Assembly: GCF_001649575.2 (NCBI RefSeq)
Contig: NC_051430.1
Location: 33,303,657-33,367,656 of the forward strand
Length of the DNA: 64,000 bases
Reading direction: 5' to 3'
DNA from: Kryptolebias marmoratus
Taxonomy: Eukaryota > Chordata > Actinopteri > Cyprinodontiformes > Rivulidae
In this document: piece after piece, positions 34,716 through 48,779 of the stretch
Numbering within the stretch: the stretch's first letter is position 1
How the letters are laid out: each line of letters opens with the position of its first letter
Notes under the pieces: generated by a model
Seen by the model: the letters and a program-made list of their open reading frames with translations, nothing else
Told to the model about the DNA's origin: nothing
The model's database searches: none
Program-made: the position numbers and the translations under genes

Positions 34716-35775
34716 GCCTTCACCTTTTGGTGGCAGGTGGTAAAGATAGTATATAAACTGATTGGTGCCTCTTCTGATGTGTGATGAAAAGTCAATAGCT
34801 TATAACGAGTCAATATAGCAAGGTCTATTCCATTCATTAAAAATCATGTGGGATTTAATACTTCACTAGTGTGCATGTTGCTGAGGATGTAGTGTTTCTG
34901 CTTATGTTTGTGTGTGCAGGTGTGTTTACCTGTGTGGTGCTGTGAGTATTTAAAGGCTTAGTCATTGGACTTGATGGAAAGTAAAATGAAGGAAAAGGTT
35001 CAGGGCAGAGTTGCAGTGCGGGGCGTCTGTATCAAACCTGGGCCATCTACCCACAATCCCTGCTGCATCCAATTTCAGCACCAACGCTTCCAGTTAAAAC
35101 CCATCAAACAGACACACAGCGGCACAAAGGAAAACCTCATCTCCACAGGAAACTAATCCGCTGGTATACGCTGGAAGCCTGTCAGGTTTTTTTTTTTTTG
35201 AAAGAAGTCATCACTCATTTTGCCAAAGATTAAAAGTATGGTTAAATTCAGAAAATCCGCTTAGGAATTGTAAATTTAAATAGTGAAATAGAAGGGCAGC
35301 TAGGGATGGATGCCAAGCAAGCTCGAGCACAGACAGGTATGGGAAGGAAGATAAATTGAAAATATACATAGTTGTTTTTGTAGTTGGATTTCTCATAAGC
35401 ATCAGAGTGGAATAGTTGTGAGGAGGCAGAGGGTGGAGGGGCAGCTGTAGGAAATGAGAGGGCCTCACCTCACAATCTCCTGATTGAAGATTTCAGCTGC
35501 AGAGAAGCAGCCATGAAATGACATCCTGAGATTTTAATTGCTGCATGGGGTTGGCAATACAATGTTTTAATATTGGAATTTGAACTGCTGGTGGATCGAT
35601 GGTTGTCTGTATGATATGCAGGTCATCACACCTTAGTTTCGCTGCGTTAAATAAAAGCAAAATAATAGGCTGTCATTCGTCATAAAACAATTTAGTGTTT
35701 CAGCAGAGGATTGACCATCTTATGCTTTGTCCACACTAAACAATTTTTAGTTTGCCTATCCATATTTCTGTAAAA
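34716..35775. other. Non-coding, nothing recognised
   Basis: No gene or firm repeat. TTTGTCCACACTAAAC at 35735 resembles the terminus of element A. Confidence 0.35.
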
Positions 35776-36575
35776 CAGTGGTGGGCCGTCAGGTCCAGCA
35801 AGGCCTTCTCTGCTGGCCTGACAACCAAGAATCATGATCATAATTATGATAAAGGTTCATTTAATTTTTAATTTACTTTCTGTAGATATCTAAAAGTATT
35901 CATATTCTCTTCGTGTCATATTATGCGCCTTCCTGTGGTGATTGGAGGTTTGTGTGTGTGTGTGAGTGCTTCCTGGTGGGCGTTCCTGGGCAGGTGGTTG
36001 ACGCCTCGGCACCACTCCTCCCACACCTGCAATGGATCAGGCTGATCAGAAGAGGTAAAGTACTTAAGGCTGCAGTGGGAACCGGATCAGCGCTGGAGCA
36101 TTGTTTGCTATGTGGTAAAAGTGCAGAGCCTTTGTGAAACGTTGCTATTTTTTTTGTAACTCCTTGTTGTAACCTTCGTTCTTGTTTTTGTACCTTGAAC
36201 CTGTTTTTAGGATTACCTGTCCGTCTGGAACAAGTCTGGTCTGCATCCAAAGATCTGCCGTCAAGTTAAGTACTCACCTGCACACCCGTACCTGCCTGTT
36301 CCTGCTCTTACTGCCACCTGGGATCACGAAACCTACCTACCGGCTTCCGAATCACCACCACACCTTCATCAGAAGAGACCCACCTCATCTTACCAGCCGC
36401 TCACTGGAATCTCCGCCGGGCCTCCACCGAGAAAGAACTTACCTCGTCTTCTCCTCCGTGTCCTGGACTCACACCTGTACTGTAAGAATAAACACTGGAA
36501 AGATTACCTGCTGTTCCTCTCCTTAAGACACTTCACTCACGACATCCTCAGGATCATCCGGATCTCACCTGTATA

Positions 36576-36790
36576 CAGTGGTGTGAAAAAGTGTTTGCCC
36601 CCTTCCACATTTCCTGTTTTTTTGCATGTTTGTCACACTTAAGTGTTTCGGAACATCAAACCAATTTAAATAATAGTCAAGGACAACACAAGTAAACACA
36701 AAATGCAATTTGTAAATGAAGGCGTTTATTATTAAAGGAGAAAAAAAATCCAAACCATCATGGCCCTGTGTGAAAAAGTGATTGCCCCCC
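36576..36790 (+). repeat. Left terminal inverted repeat of the Tc1 element
   Basis: Pairs with 37983-38196 in reverse complement with about three mismatches. It contains two copies of the transposase-binding direct repeat, one at the outer end and one at the inner end. Confidence 0.92.
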
Positions 36791-36942
36791 TTGTTAAAAT
36801 ATACTATAACTGTGGTTTTTAACACCTGAGTTCAATTTCTCTAGCCACACCCAGGCCTGATTATTGCCACACCTGTTGTCAATCAAGACATCACTTAAAT
36901 AGGAGCTGCCTGACACAGTAAAGTCCACCAAAAGATCCTTAA

Positions 36943-37977
<1,035 letters not shown>

Positions 37978-37982
37978 GTTTA

Positions 37983-38196
37983 GGGGGCAATCACTTTTTC
38001 ACATAGGGCCATGATGGTTTGGATTTTTTTTCTCCTTTAATAATAAACGCCTTCATTTACAAATTGCATTTTGTGTTTACTTGTGTTGTCCTTGACTATT
38101 GTTTAAATTGGTTTGATGTTCCGAAACACTTAAGTGTGACAAACATGCAAAAAAACAGGAAATGAGGAAGGGGGCAAACACTTTTTCACACCACTG
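37983..38196 (-). repeat. Right terminal inverted repeat of the Tc1 element
   Basis: Reverse complement of 36576-36790 with about three substitutions. It begins 5 bases after the transposase stop codon and carries the second inner and outer direct repeats. Confidence 0.92.
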
Positions 38197-38464
38197 TATA
38201 TCTGTTCACTGTAAATAAATTCACTTACCATTGCGTTCTGGTTTCCGAGTCTGTCTGTTGCCGAGCTGCTCACTTGGGTACAGTCTGAATCCTGACACTT
38301 TCGGTGCTGTTGTTTTTATCCAATCAGAATTCAGCTCTTATGTTGCCAGGCTGTATGAAATCTGCCCAAGCCTTCAGAATCAACAATGCGAGCGTCCGTG
38401 CACTGTAAGTGAACGGGCAAATACAGTTGTGATAGCCAATCAGATCACGAGTTGTGTCAGTAAG

Positions 38465-38700
38465 GCCCTCTAGCTTTGACCTCCACCACCAGACACCTCT
38501 TATCCTCATTCTAAACTTCTCATCCAAGCTTGTTGCTATTCACAACACCCAAGTCTTCTGCTGGGGTCCGAGCGCCAAAACCTTCTCTCTTTCAGGTCTA
38601 ATAAAAATATTTAATTGCAGCTTTTCTCTGTGTGGGTCTTTCCTGGTTGAATTGTATTTCTTTTTGCAAGGAAAAACCCCTTCTTGCAGAACGCTGCCGT
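38465..38700 (+). mobile_element. LTR 3' part, related to the 51416-51886 LTR
   Basis: GACCTCCACCACCAG, GGTCCGAGCGCCAAA and TTAATTGCAGCTTTTCTCT occur in the same order at 51688-51858. Confidence 0.6.
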
Positions 38701-39385
38701 CTCGCTGTCTTGGAACCTTTTCTTGATGAGACAGATAACAATGAAAATGAAAAGCATGAGCTCCATGTTCGTCAATGTGTGTTGCAAGAAATGACATCAC
38801 AAGAGATTTGTGCATCTTTTATTATCATGACCCAGCCCACACTGATTACTCTGCTGACAATGCAAATAAGCCATAAGTAGAGATAAGCGTGAGGTTTAGC
38901 AATAGCGTTAGCTTTATCGATTAGCTAAAACCAGTAAAATGTGTCCAAGGGATGGAATTATTTCTGGGGCAGGCGTTGCCTTTAGTCCCAGTTGTTGTGG
39001 TGGCTGAGATTGAAATAAGGATATGGCTTGTATAACTCAGGAACTTTATTACATGTGTGCTAACACGCCAGGCGCCATTATATATCTCGCTTCAGTTTTA
39101 TCTTCGCCTGCATTCTTCCTCTACAGTTCTGACACATGCTCCTCTGCCCCACTCCATAACAGCAGCACCATCTAATGACAAGAAATAACAGACCATGTAC
39201 AAATGCAATTAGTGCCGACAAGGCAAAATGATAACTCTACTGACAAATGCAGCCACTGACCTGTCCTGCCCCAGAATTGCAAATAAGTTTAAAAAAAAAA
39301 CAGAGTATGAATACCCTAAAACATTTTTGAATAAATTTAAAACTGTCCGAATAGTTGAAAGACACACAGAACAAACCAATACGCA
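38701..39385. other. Non-coding, nothing firm
   Basis: No gene recognised. Confidence 0.3.
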
Positions 39386-39389
39386 GCAA

Positions 39390-40035
39390 GCAATTATGCT
39401 TATTATGCAAAATTCACTTTTTGCATGTTTTTGTACTTTCATTTGGGTATCTACTGCTTTTAGAAACAGTCCAAACGCAAAAAAAAAAAAATTCTATCCA
39501 GCCATTATTTGACAATAAGTAAATGTTTTCTGGTGTTGTTGGAGCTCCGCCCACTTCATTACAGAAAGACCGTCACGTTAGTTCGGCTGGTTTTACAGCT
39601 GAACAATGTCTGCTGGAAAAGGAAAATGTTCTGCTGTCTGTATTGCCTATGTCCCGACCCGCAACCAGTCGGGTTTGGACCCACTTACTGCCGCTCTCCT
39701 ACTCTACAAATGTTGGTTCAGAACCGCTAAGTGCCCCTGTCCCAAAGTCAGAATCCTCTTTGTCTGAACTAATAATGATCCGCAGCGTTTAACCCTTCAA
39801 AGAGATTTTATGTTTTGATTGGGACACTAAGTTGGGGGCGTGGCCAAAAGCAGCTTATTTGCATAATAGTGACGCAGCCCTAAAACCACTCATTCTGAAA
39901 TGAGCTTAAAACAGAACTGATCAGGTCGAATCTCAACATCTGAGAATGATTGTGTGTATTAAATGTAATTAAAATGTTTTGTAGCCCACAGATCGATCCT
40001 GACTTGTTCAAGGAGACAGAATAGGTCTCCTTTAA
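39390..40035. mobile_element. Non-autonomous DNA element with AGACAGAATAGGTCTCC end
   Basis: The left part TTATGCAAAATTCAC and the right end GGAGACAGAATAGGTCTCCTTTAA fit a common fish element whose ends read AAGGAGACCTATTATGC. The left terminus is altered. No coding capacity. Confidence 0.4.
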
Positions 40036-41325
40036 GTAATTTGCATTATTTCTTAGGTGGAAGTACTTTGTGGGGTAAATGATTCTTTTGTTGTTATTGT
40101 GTTGTTTGTTTGCTTAGTATTTTAGTCAAATCCGTACACAAGTTAATGAGATAACAGCTCCGACAGACAGACAAATGAGAACAAGCACACACATAGCCAA
40201 ATTCCCCTTTTTTAATGAGTCTAAAATAGCTCCAAACAGAGTACAGCATGTGTGAGCTAACTGGGAAGAAAGTGTACAAGGCATGAAAACACCCGAGCTG
40301 GATTCCAGTCCAATCAATACATCGTTATAGATCGTAATCATATGAAGCGTATAATCACCTAAAACCTATCAATTATAGACAAGGAGATAGCCCAGGCCTC
40401 TGAATCCTGGCCTGCAGTCCTCTTCCTCCTTGGATTAGGATCTGAGATTGGGTCAGGATCATAGGGGCTACACCCAGGCCAGCCAGATATCAGATTAATG
40501 ACTCCTCCAGGGGCGCACAGTCCAGCCACCAGTTAAAGAGAAAGAGAGAGAGTGGTGTGTTGCAGCAAAATAAATAATACATTATTTGGTCTAGAAGCTG
40601 ACATAATTATCACTGAAGACAGACTCCGGTCAGTGCACAGAATACGTTGAAGACATAAATTTGACCTCAGATATCACAGACTTTATGAACATGAAATAGC
40701 TTAAATATGTATCAGAAGAATAACTTCATCAAAAACTAAATGTTTAAATGTATCTTTAACTGATACAAGCATTTGATTTCTTTAAAAGGTTAAAACAGTG
40801 TATTTAACAGTAGCTGGTTTTTGAAACAGAGAGTGAAGAATATTATTTTATTTATGTATTTGATCTAGGACAGAACAAAAAAACAATGTAAAATGTTAAA
40901 ATGATGCAATGTACAGAGGTTTTCTAGCCAAAGGTTACTTTCCAAACGTAGTCCTTTAATCTTTTTAAACTGAAAAATAAAAACTCTCAATACATATAGA
41001 AAACTACACTTCTAAAAACAACAACACTAGATATTTTACATGTAAAACTAATACAAACAGGGACAGGAGACAAACAAGAACATGTATGAAAATAAAATAT
41101 TGCTCAGTTTCTGCTGTAAAGCCTTGTGTCTAACAAACACCTGGCTGCAGTAGGAGGATTTTGTTGTTATTTATCTTAATTTTCATTTTTCATGTAGCTG
41201 CTATTTTCCAGTCAGGTTTAATCAACTTTTAGTTGTAATTCTTTTGAATCTTTCACCCTCGGTCTTTGTCATCCAAAATGGTAATCAGAAAAAACACTTT
41301 TATTTGTTGTTATATATCAACCCTC
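40036..41325. other. Non-coding, nothing recognised
   Basis: No gene or repeat identified. Confidence 0.35.
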
Positions 41326-41329
41326 AGGC

Positions 41330-42172
41330 CCTTATTCTCAGTTTTTGTTTGAATTCTCAGATTTTGTTTTTGACTTATTATTGAATCCTGATGAAGTCAT
41401 AATAGTGGGGGATTTCAATATTCGTGTAGTTACTGAAAATAAATCTAAATAGTCTTTAATAAATTAGTAGTGTCAACTTTTTTTATCCAAAATTTTCACA
41501 AACCTACTCATTGTCTTCATCATACTCTTGATCTGGTTCTGACATATGGCAAAGACAATGACCTGTTAACTGTTACTCACAACCAGTGGTGTCCAATCCT
41601 GGTCCTGGAGGGCCATTATCCTGCATGTTTTAGATGTTTCCCTTCTCTTCAGCAGGTCTTTATGCTCTACAGAAGCCTGTTAATCACTCAGTCACTCAAA
41701 TCAGGTGTGTCAAATTAGGGAAACACCTAAAACATGCAGGATGGTGGGCCTCCAGGACCAGGATTGGACACCCCTGCTCACAACCCTCTTATCTGAATAT
41801 TTTTAATAACCTTTGAGTTTGCATTGACTGACTACACAGCCACTGAGAGGAAATTTCATCATATTAGATGTTTATCAGAAAATGTGAAACTAAATCTAAA
41901 GAATCTCTTTCAATATTATGTTCCTGTTTCACAAAGCAATGCAACAGAAACCAGCAATTTTACTTTTTGGCAAACTGATGAACTACTTATGTCATGGCTA
42001 ACATCACTTGATAAAATTGCACCTCTGAAAAATTAATAAGTCAGAGGAAGCTGGCTGGTTGGAAAGAAAATGGCGCTCCATAAACTGTAAAGGGTTTTAT
42101 TTAACCTGGAGAGATAGCCTGCTAACATGCAAGAAGCATGAAGCTGCCTTGTAAAAAGAGATGGCATAGAAC
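41330..42172 (+). mobile_element. L2-like LINE endonuclease fragment, split by a MITE
   Basis: The plus translation carries VGDFNIRV (41402-41428), the endonuclease GDFN motif, then THCLHHTLDLVLTYG. After the MITE it resumes with FEFALTDYTATERKFHH and SLDKIAPLK. Stops and shifts show it is dead. Confidence 0.78.
41584..41776. mobile_element. hAT MITE inside the L2 LINE
   Basis: Termini CAGTGGTGTCCAATCCTGG and CCAGGATTGGACACCCCTG. Perfect 8-bp duplication CTCACAAC (41576-41583, 41777-41784). Confidence 0.92.
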
Positions 42173-42173
42173 A

Positions 42174-42240
42174 GGGGTGTCCAAGTTTCTCAATGCTTAA
42201 AACATCAATTAAGAGCCACAAAAGGCTCTTAAAGTAATAT
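42174..42240. mobile_element. hAT-like terminus fragment
   Basis: CAGGGGTGTCCAAGTTTC followed by AAGAGCCACAAAAGGCTCTT. The other end was not found. Confidence 0.45.
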
Positions 42241-43075
42241 CAGGTCTTTTTGTTTTGTATGTTAAAACTCTAATGTTAATTAATGGTTTTATTTCTGTCT
42301 GTAAAAACTGTTATTGTTGGTGACTGTTTTTTATGTTGGTAATGTGTTTTAATGCAGTACAATAAAATAAAACTTTATTTATAAAGCACTTTTAAAAACA
42401 ACATCATTGGCTAAAGTGCTATACGTTGATTTAAAAGAAGAGTAAAGCACAAAAAATCTAACACATAAAATTTCAAACCAAAAATGAAAAAAACAATAAA
42501 ATCAAAGATTAAATAAAAAAACTGTTAAAATCAACAAACTAAACAGGTCGGACAGATACTGTGGGGCATTTAAAAACAAAGTTTATAATCAAATCGGAGA
42601 CGAACTACAAGCTAAAATAATTAAGCCCAAGCAGGGGTAATGTTGCTGTCATTGTCTTGCCCCTGAGCAGCATTTTGAACCAGCTGTAGTTGTGTAAGGA
42701 ACAACTGACTCTAATCTAACTAATCTAAATGAGTCGAGGTGAAAGCATTAATTAAAATCTCAAAGTGATATTGTGAAAGAAACGGTTTGACCATGGCCAG
42801 TTGTTTCAAATGATAAAAGCTGAACTTGACCACTGAGGAATGGTTTCATTTCTGTTAATAAAAACTCAGTTTTATGGCTACTTTGTTTACGTTTGTATCT
42901 GCCTTTACACTGAGTCTTAAAATGTGAGGACGTTTGGAGGTGCTGCATATGAGAACATAAACACTGCTTTCATGTTACATTTTATGGAGACTATATTTCA
43001 TTCTTTATGCTACTTTAGGAAATGTAGAACTTGGTCTAAAGTACTGTGCTTTGTTAAGTACAGAAAGTGGAGCTT
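42241..43075. other. Non-coding, possibly LINE-derived in part
   Basis: AAAACTTTATTTATAAAGCAC at 42369 is typical of dispersed fish repeats, but the family is not identified. Confidence 0.3.
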
Positions 43076-43078
43076 GTA

Positions 43079-43650
43079 CATGTGAGGATTCCAGGGTTTG
43101 GTTTGGTTTTCCCTGCTGATCTCTCTCTACAGATCCTGAGTGGTAAGTGGAGTTAATTGCTCTCAGCTGTCATGGATGAGGCACCTCTCTGCTTAAGGCT
43201 GAGCCAGACTAGAACTTGATGCTGGACCATTGAATACCCAATGGTGATATGAGCTAAAAACTGATCTAATCTAAAGAAAATTACCTTTATTTACCTTGTG
43301 CTCCTCACAGCGCTTCAGTGATCTTCTCAAGAGTACCGAACCTCCCAAGAACCTTATCTTAGAGTTACCATTCTCAACTATCTACCATAACAGTTCAGTC
43401 ATTACCGGCTCAGCCTTTTCACCATCATACCTGACAAGCCACTCCAGTGGAGTCCCTTACCTTACAAATGGAAATCCCCTTCAACCATCTGGCCCTGGAA
43501 TCCTCAGTGAAACATCATTCTATAATCTCGTTCCTGTCCCTCCCAGCCACCGGTAACAAACCATTTACCTTTTACATCTGTTGTCTGTGTATCCATCTAT
43601 CTATATGTTTGTGTATTTTAAAAAATAAAAATGAGAAATTATAAGATTTC
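43079..43650 (+). mobile_element. LTR-like sequence
   Basis: Starts TGTGAGGATTCCAGGG, close to the TGTTAGGATTCCGGGG start of the solo LTR at 52263, and has AAATAAAAATG near 43620. The end was not located and no duplication is seen. Confidence 0.45.
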
Positions 43651-43920
43651 GAAATATCCCAGTTAAATGTATGTTTTATTGCCTGAAATGATTAACTGTT
43701 CCACTAAAATTGACATGAAATGCAAATATTGCCAATAACCAAGATATTTTAATAAGTTAGTCATTATAATGAGCATCAGGACTGTCTGTAATTGACTGAT
43801 TGATTATTTGATGTGATTTGATCTGTGGCAGCCAGAATTCTGTCTGGATCAAATGCAGTACTTATTTCTCTCAATGATTTGACATATTTTCAACTCTGAT
43901 TTTGATCCAAAGCCTTTAAC
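43651..43920. other. Non-coding, nothing recognised
   Basis: Short unannotated interval. Confidence 0.35.
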
Positions 43921-43924
43921 TTAT

Positions 43925-44210
43925 AAAGGGTTCAACAGTGGTGCAGTGGTTAGAGCTGTCGCCTCCCGGCAAGAAGGTTGCAGGATCGTTTCCTGGGTGG
44001 AGTTTGCATGTTCTCCCTGTGCTCAACTGGATTTCCTCACGCATCTTAGGTTAATTGGTAACTCTTAAATTATCCCTAGGTGTGACTGGTTGTTTGTCTC
44101 TATGTGTCCCTGTGATGGACTTGTGACCTGTCCAGGGTGTCCCCCGCCTCTGGTACAGTGACTGCTGGAGACAGACGGGAAAAGAAAATGGATGAATAGA
44201 TGGACTTTTT
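43925..44210 (+). mobile_element. tRNA-headed SINE, plus orientation
   Basis: GTGGTGCAGTGGTTAGAGC (box-A-like), GTTGCAGGATCGTTTCC (weak box-B-like), GCATGTTCTCCCTGTG, CTAGGTGTGACTGG, GTGTCCCCCGCCTC and a short ATGGATG tail. Confidence 0.75.
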
Positions 44211-44968
44211 ACCATATAAATGTTTTTCAAAAAATAAAATAAAATTTAGATGAAAGAGAACCAAAATGAGCTGCAACTTTCTGTACCTTCTGAGTCTTTG
44301 AACCAAATACAAGTATTTCTATTTTATTGTTGTTTAGCTGTAAGATGTTGTTACATTCATGTAATATTGTTACTTATACATTCTGTAACTCACAACAAAA
44401 GATTTGTATTATAGGACAAAGATATGTACAAATCTAAATCATCTACATGATTATATTTTTATTTTTTTAATGGCATGGGACAATAATTACACTTTGCGGT
44501 GCACCACAAACACCACTGACTTTGTTAAAATTAAATACTGGGGGGAAAAGAAGGGCTTACCACCTCTGTTGTGAGCAGGAAAAAAGCAGATAAATTGAAA
44601 ATCAAAGCTGAAAGTGATTGATTAACAAAGTTTTCAGAACTGTTTTACTTTTTAAACATCGAGAGTGGTTGTAACATATCTGAAAAATGGTGGCAACATC
44701 ACTTTAATAGCATCTCAGACCTGTTCTGTTTTTTTAGTCCTGCCCTAAAATCCATTTCTTTCACATGTAGGGGGAGGATTTGGAAATTAAACTTTCAGGG
44801 TTATGGCACTTTTCTGTTTTCTGTGTCCTAATCTCCACTGAGTGCCTGTCATCCCCCAGCAGCAGTAATTAGACTTTAGCTCATTTTAGGAGGTAAATTA
44901 CTTTTAGCTTGTAGTAAGCAATATTTTCTGCCAGTCAACTTTTATTGCTGTTGTTACTAACCATAACT
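44211..44968. other. Non-coding, nothing recognised
   Basis: No gene or repeat identified. Confidence 0.35.
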
Positions 44969-44976
44969 AGCAGCAG

Positions 44977-45628
44977 CAGTGGCGTCACTACGCCTGTTTT
45001 AGGGGGGCTTCAGCCCCCCCAAAATGTTTTCAAGCCCCCCTAAATAATTTTGGTGTCAAATTTTTTTTTTATGTACAAAAATTCAATATAATGTGGCCAG
45101 AATATGATTTTAAATAAATAACCATATATTATTTCATTATTAACTCAAATATATGATCATAAATCTGTCAGTTTTCTTTTTCTTTACAGCGTAAGGTAGA
45201 GATCCTCTTTGGTGCGTCGTTATCNNNNNNNNNNNNNNNNNNNNNNNNNNNNNNNNNNNNNNNNNNNNNNNNNNNNNNNNNNNNNNNNNNNNNNNNNNNN
45301 NNNNNNNNNNNNNNNNNNNNNNNNNNNNNNNNNNNNNNNNNNNTAGTAATATTCAATTCACAAAATAAAAATAAAAAAATGTTCATTTTTCTTGTTAAAA
45401 CTGTAAACATATTTCCTGTTTGTTGATGTTCTGAATAAAAATATAATTGCTTGCTTAAAACGTTTACACAGTAAGGTATCTGTTAAATGTGTCCAAAAAT
45501 GTGGGAAAGCAACTCAGGTTTTGTTAGCTGTTTGAGAAATTTTGTTCTCACCCACTACGTTTGCTCACATCCTGAGCATCTCCTGGGGGCTAAGCCCCCC
45601 TTGTCCTTAAAACCTAGTGACGCCCCTG
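44977..45628. mobile_element. hAT non-autonomous element with 8-bp duplication
   Basis: Termini CAGTGGCGTCACTACG and CTAGTGACGCCCCTG with an inverted GGGGGGCTT/AAGCCCCCC subterminal block. Perfect AGCAGCAG duplication (44969-44976, 45629-45636). Contains 119 N (45225-45343). Confidence 0.85.
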
Positions 45629-45636
45629 AGCAGCAG

Positions 45637-46225
45637 AAAACATTTATGTATTAATTTCTAATAATATAGATTGTTGTAGCAAGTAACTGAAGTTGGAAAG
45701 AGATTTGGAAACATGAATTTATTTTCATTTAGAGTCTGTCTGCAGGTAAGAAAAGAGGGAATTTCTTTGCGAATCATAATGGCTATTCTTTAAAAAGGAG
45801 AAATCAACCAAATGCCAAGGTGTAGTGATAAACACAGTAACTATTTTATTACTGAACACTTCCAGCACAGGCAGGAGCACATTTATTGATTGTAAAGTTC
45901 AAATGTTAGAAAACAAAGTGGCAACTTTGAGTGAGAAAACACAGTCTTTACTCAAACCTCAGACTTACAATGTGGCCTGCTGTAGTGATTTTATGCCTAA
46001 AGCAAAAGGCAATAAAATATATATAATTGAGGGGAAAATGCCACAAAGTTGGAACTACTAAACACAAAATGTACAAAAATCTCTGCACAAAGCTAGATGT
46101 ACATTCCTTAATACAGCTGAAACCAGATATTTAATGACAGATGATGCTTTTAAATTACTATAGTAGTAATCTTACATGTAAACTTGTAACTTTAAAGAAA
46201 GTAATTAAAAGACGCTCTAAAAACT
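45637..46225. other. Non-coding, nothing recognised
   Basis: No gene. The 78-codon frame at 45825 has no domain. Confidence 0.35.
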
Positions 46226-46229
46226 CAAA

Positions 46230-46449
46230 TAGAGATTGCTAAATTCTCTATCGGGTTCAGGTCAGGACTCTGTGCAGACCAGTCAAGTTCTTCCTCACAA
46301 ATCTTGGAACAGGAAGTAGTCATCCTAAAGATTTCCTCTATAAATGGTGGGCCAACATCATATAAACCCTATGGATTAAGGATGGGATGACACTCAAGTT
46401 CATATGTGTGGGAAGGAAGACAAACAAATACTTTTGGCAATATAGTGTG
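46230..46449. mobile_element. Tc1-like element 3' end
   Basis: GGGTTCAGGTCAGGACTCTG and the terminus ACTTTTGGCAATATAGTG followed by TA are typical of a fish Tc1-like family whose transposase is lost here. Confidence 0.65.
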
Positions 46450-46814
46450 TAACTCATTTCTCAATATGCTCTTGGTTTAAAACTGGTATGAAAAGCAGCT
46501 GGAGCGTAAATTTGATCATGTTGGCATTATAACTTCTGTGAATGATGCGCTCCAAATGTTGTTAAAAACTCTGATTTAGTAATAATAAAGTATTTGTATT
46601 TTGGACTTGACATCTTGAATCTTAACACTGACTTTATGTTATCATGGAAAATCAACATTGTGGCATTTCCCTAAAAAAGCAACTTATGTGGCTGGTTTGA
46701 ATGTAAATATATATTTTTTTTCTACTTTTTCATTCTAAAAAAAAAGATTTTGTTATCATCCATGTTCAATTCACACTCAAGAATATCCCCAAACAAATTT
46801 TCATAGTTCTATAT

Positions 46815-47018
46815 CAGCAGTGTCCAATCCTGGTCCTCAGGGCCATCCTGCAGGTTTTACTTGTTCCTCTGCTCCAACACACCTGATCTGAATCAATGGG
46901 TGATTAACAGGCTTCTGCAGAACATGAAGAGGTGATTTAACCTCTGAATCAGGTGTGTTGGAGCAGAGGAACAAGGAAAACATGCAGGATGGTGGCCCTG
47001 AGGACCAGGGTTGGACAT
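46815..47018. mobile_element. hAT palindromic MITE, right tip lost
   Basis: CAGCAGTGTCCAATCCTGG to ACCAGGGTTGGACAT. Long inverted arms (CTCTGCTCCAACACACCTGA and its complement). The last few bases and a clean duplication are missing. Confidence 0.8.
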
Positions 47019-47220
47019 ATTCTATGAAACAATTTCTTTTGCAGATTGTTCTTCTGACATCAACAGGTGCTGGAATCCCTGCAAGAATTTGGTTAATATT
47101 GTTTACTTTGGAGACTGCTTTTTACAAACATAAACAGAAAGTATCAAAGAAAACTCCAATAATTCTCACTGCTCTACCAATAAATATGTGTGACAGTCTT
47201 ATTTAAACTAAAATGTGCTA

Positions 47221-47505
47221 GTAAATGGACTTATATAATGCCTTTGTAGCCAGCCAGGCTCATTTACCCATCTACACACATTCATAAAGTACTCTACAAA
47301 TCTAATCTGAATAAATCCTTATATAGAAACTAATCGGTGCTCTAGACTGCATTAATACACTGATGGGGCACACTGGAGGAACTGAGGGGCTCAATTTCAA
47401 CGTCTTGCCCAGGGACGCTCCTACATGTGACAACTGTCAGAGATTGAACCACCAACTGTCTCATTGGAGGTCAACTGCTCTAACCACTGAGCCACAGCCG
47501 CCCAC
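47221..47505 (-). mobile_element. Second tRNA-derived SINE family, minus orientation
   Basis: Reverse complement begins GGGCGGCTGTGGCTCAGTGG then TTAGAGCAGTTG and GTTGGTGGTTCAATCTC, box A and box B of a tRNA-like promoter. The body holds GGGCAAGACGTTGAAATTG. It ends near the TATATAAGTCCATTT tail. Confidence 0.7.
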
Positions 47506-48125
47506 AGTAGGTTGGACTCCACAGTAAGTGGACTGAGCGAATCTCCAGTGGGCTGTGTCTCAAACAGGGGCTTGTTAAAACTGCAGTTGGTGTTGTGGGA
47601 ATGGCCCCTCACCCCTTGGGGTTTGGTACTCCTCCTCTCTAATGAAGCTGGAGGACGAGGCTCGTTATGTGCTGCTGCCTTTTATTCTCCTGGCTACACC
47701 TTTCTCACTTTTGCCCTTAGTTTTTCTTTCAACAGCTGTTGTGCAGTGACCAGCATTCCACCAGTCAGCTAAATTATTACCTAACCACATTTTTCTTCAA
47801 ACGTGTCCAGTGCTGTTTCAAAACGTGTGCTTTAAAAATGATGCCATGCAAAAAATTGGGACAGATGCAAGCAGCGCTCCCAATGATCATCAAAACTTTG
47901 GACAGCTGTGGAGCTCAGATGGCGATAAAAGCAATAAGACTAGTAGAAAGGTCCACACCACAACATTTCAGTTTATTTAGATAGCACCAATTCACAACAA
48001 AAATTGGTACCTACACCTTCTTTTGCCTTTTTTAAACATTAATAACTGGTTAATTAACCTTGAAAACATCAACTAATGATGATTCATACTTAATACGCTG
48101 CACCACACTTTAAAGCGCGACTATA
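47506..48125. other. Non-coding, nothing recognised
   Basis: No gene or firm repeat. CATTTCAGTTTATTTAGATAG at 47965 resembles the text at 1668. Confidence 0.3.
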
Positions 48126-48132
48126 ACTGAGC

Positions 48133-48515
48133 ATGTTATGAATTCAGGTGTTTTTGATTTGTTTTCTGGGGTTATGTTTTCTTTTATGTTTCTGTTTGGG
48201 TTTCTTGTTACTTGTCATTCTCTACTTGTCCCCATTCAGCTCTTGTCTTTGTGCCACGCAACTGTGCCCACTTCCCATAATCATCCTCAGTTTTAAAACC
48301 TGGTCCCTTTCTCCACTTCCCTGTTGGGTCATTGTCTCTGGTATGTCTCTTGTTCCTTGTCTCGCCTCGCCCTTTTTGTATTACTTTGGATTTTAGTTAC
48401 GTTTAGTTTTGCTGCCACGTCAGCCTTTGTTTTGATTATCTTTTATTTTAATAAATTAGTTTGTTTTTGAAAGATGAGTCTGCGCTCTGGGTTCACCTTC
48501 TTTTTTCTCACATCA
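48133..48515 (+). mobile_element. LTR of the 54304 family, plus orientation
   Basis: CCCACTTCCCATAATCATCC, GCCACGTCAGCCTTTG and CTGGGTTCACCTTC follow the order of the 8272 and 54304 LTRs in reverse. Polyadenylation-like TTTTAATAAATTAG near 48448. Ends imprecise. Confidence 0.6.
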
Positions 48516-48779
48516 TGTCAGAGCATTGATGCTGCAAGTGGTGCAGCTTTGTAGTTTACCAAAGTCGTACTAAAACATTACAACTTCTTACATAAATAAG
48601 GCGCTCCGTCATTTTTTGAGAAAATTAAAGGCTTTTAAGTGCGCCTTACAGTCCAGAAAATACAGTATAGTCTGTGTAAAGTTAATGGTAGAGATCAGAG
48701 TAAATCAAAAGCAGTTTATGGGGATTCATACAAACCCATCTTTGTTCTTTTTTAACCAACAGAACGGGCCCTGAATATC

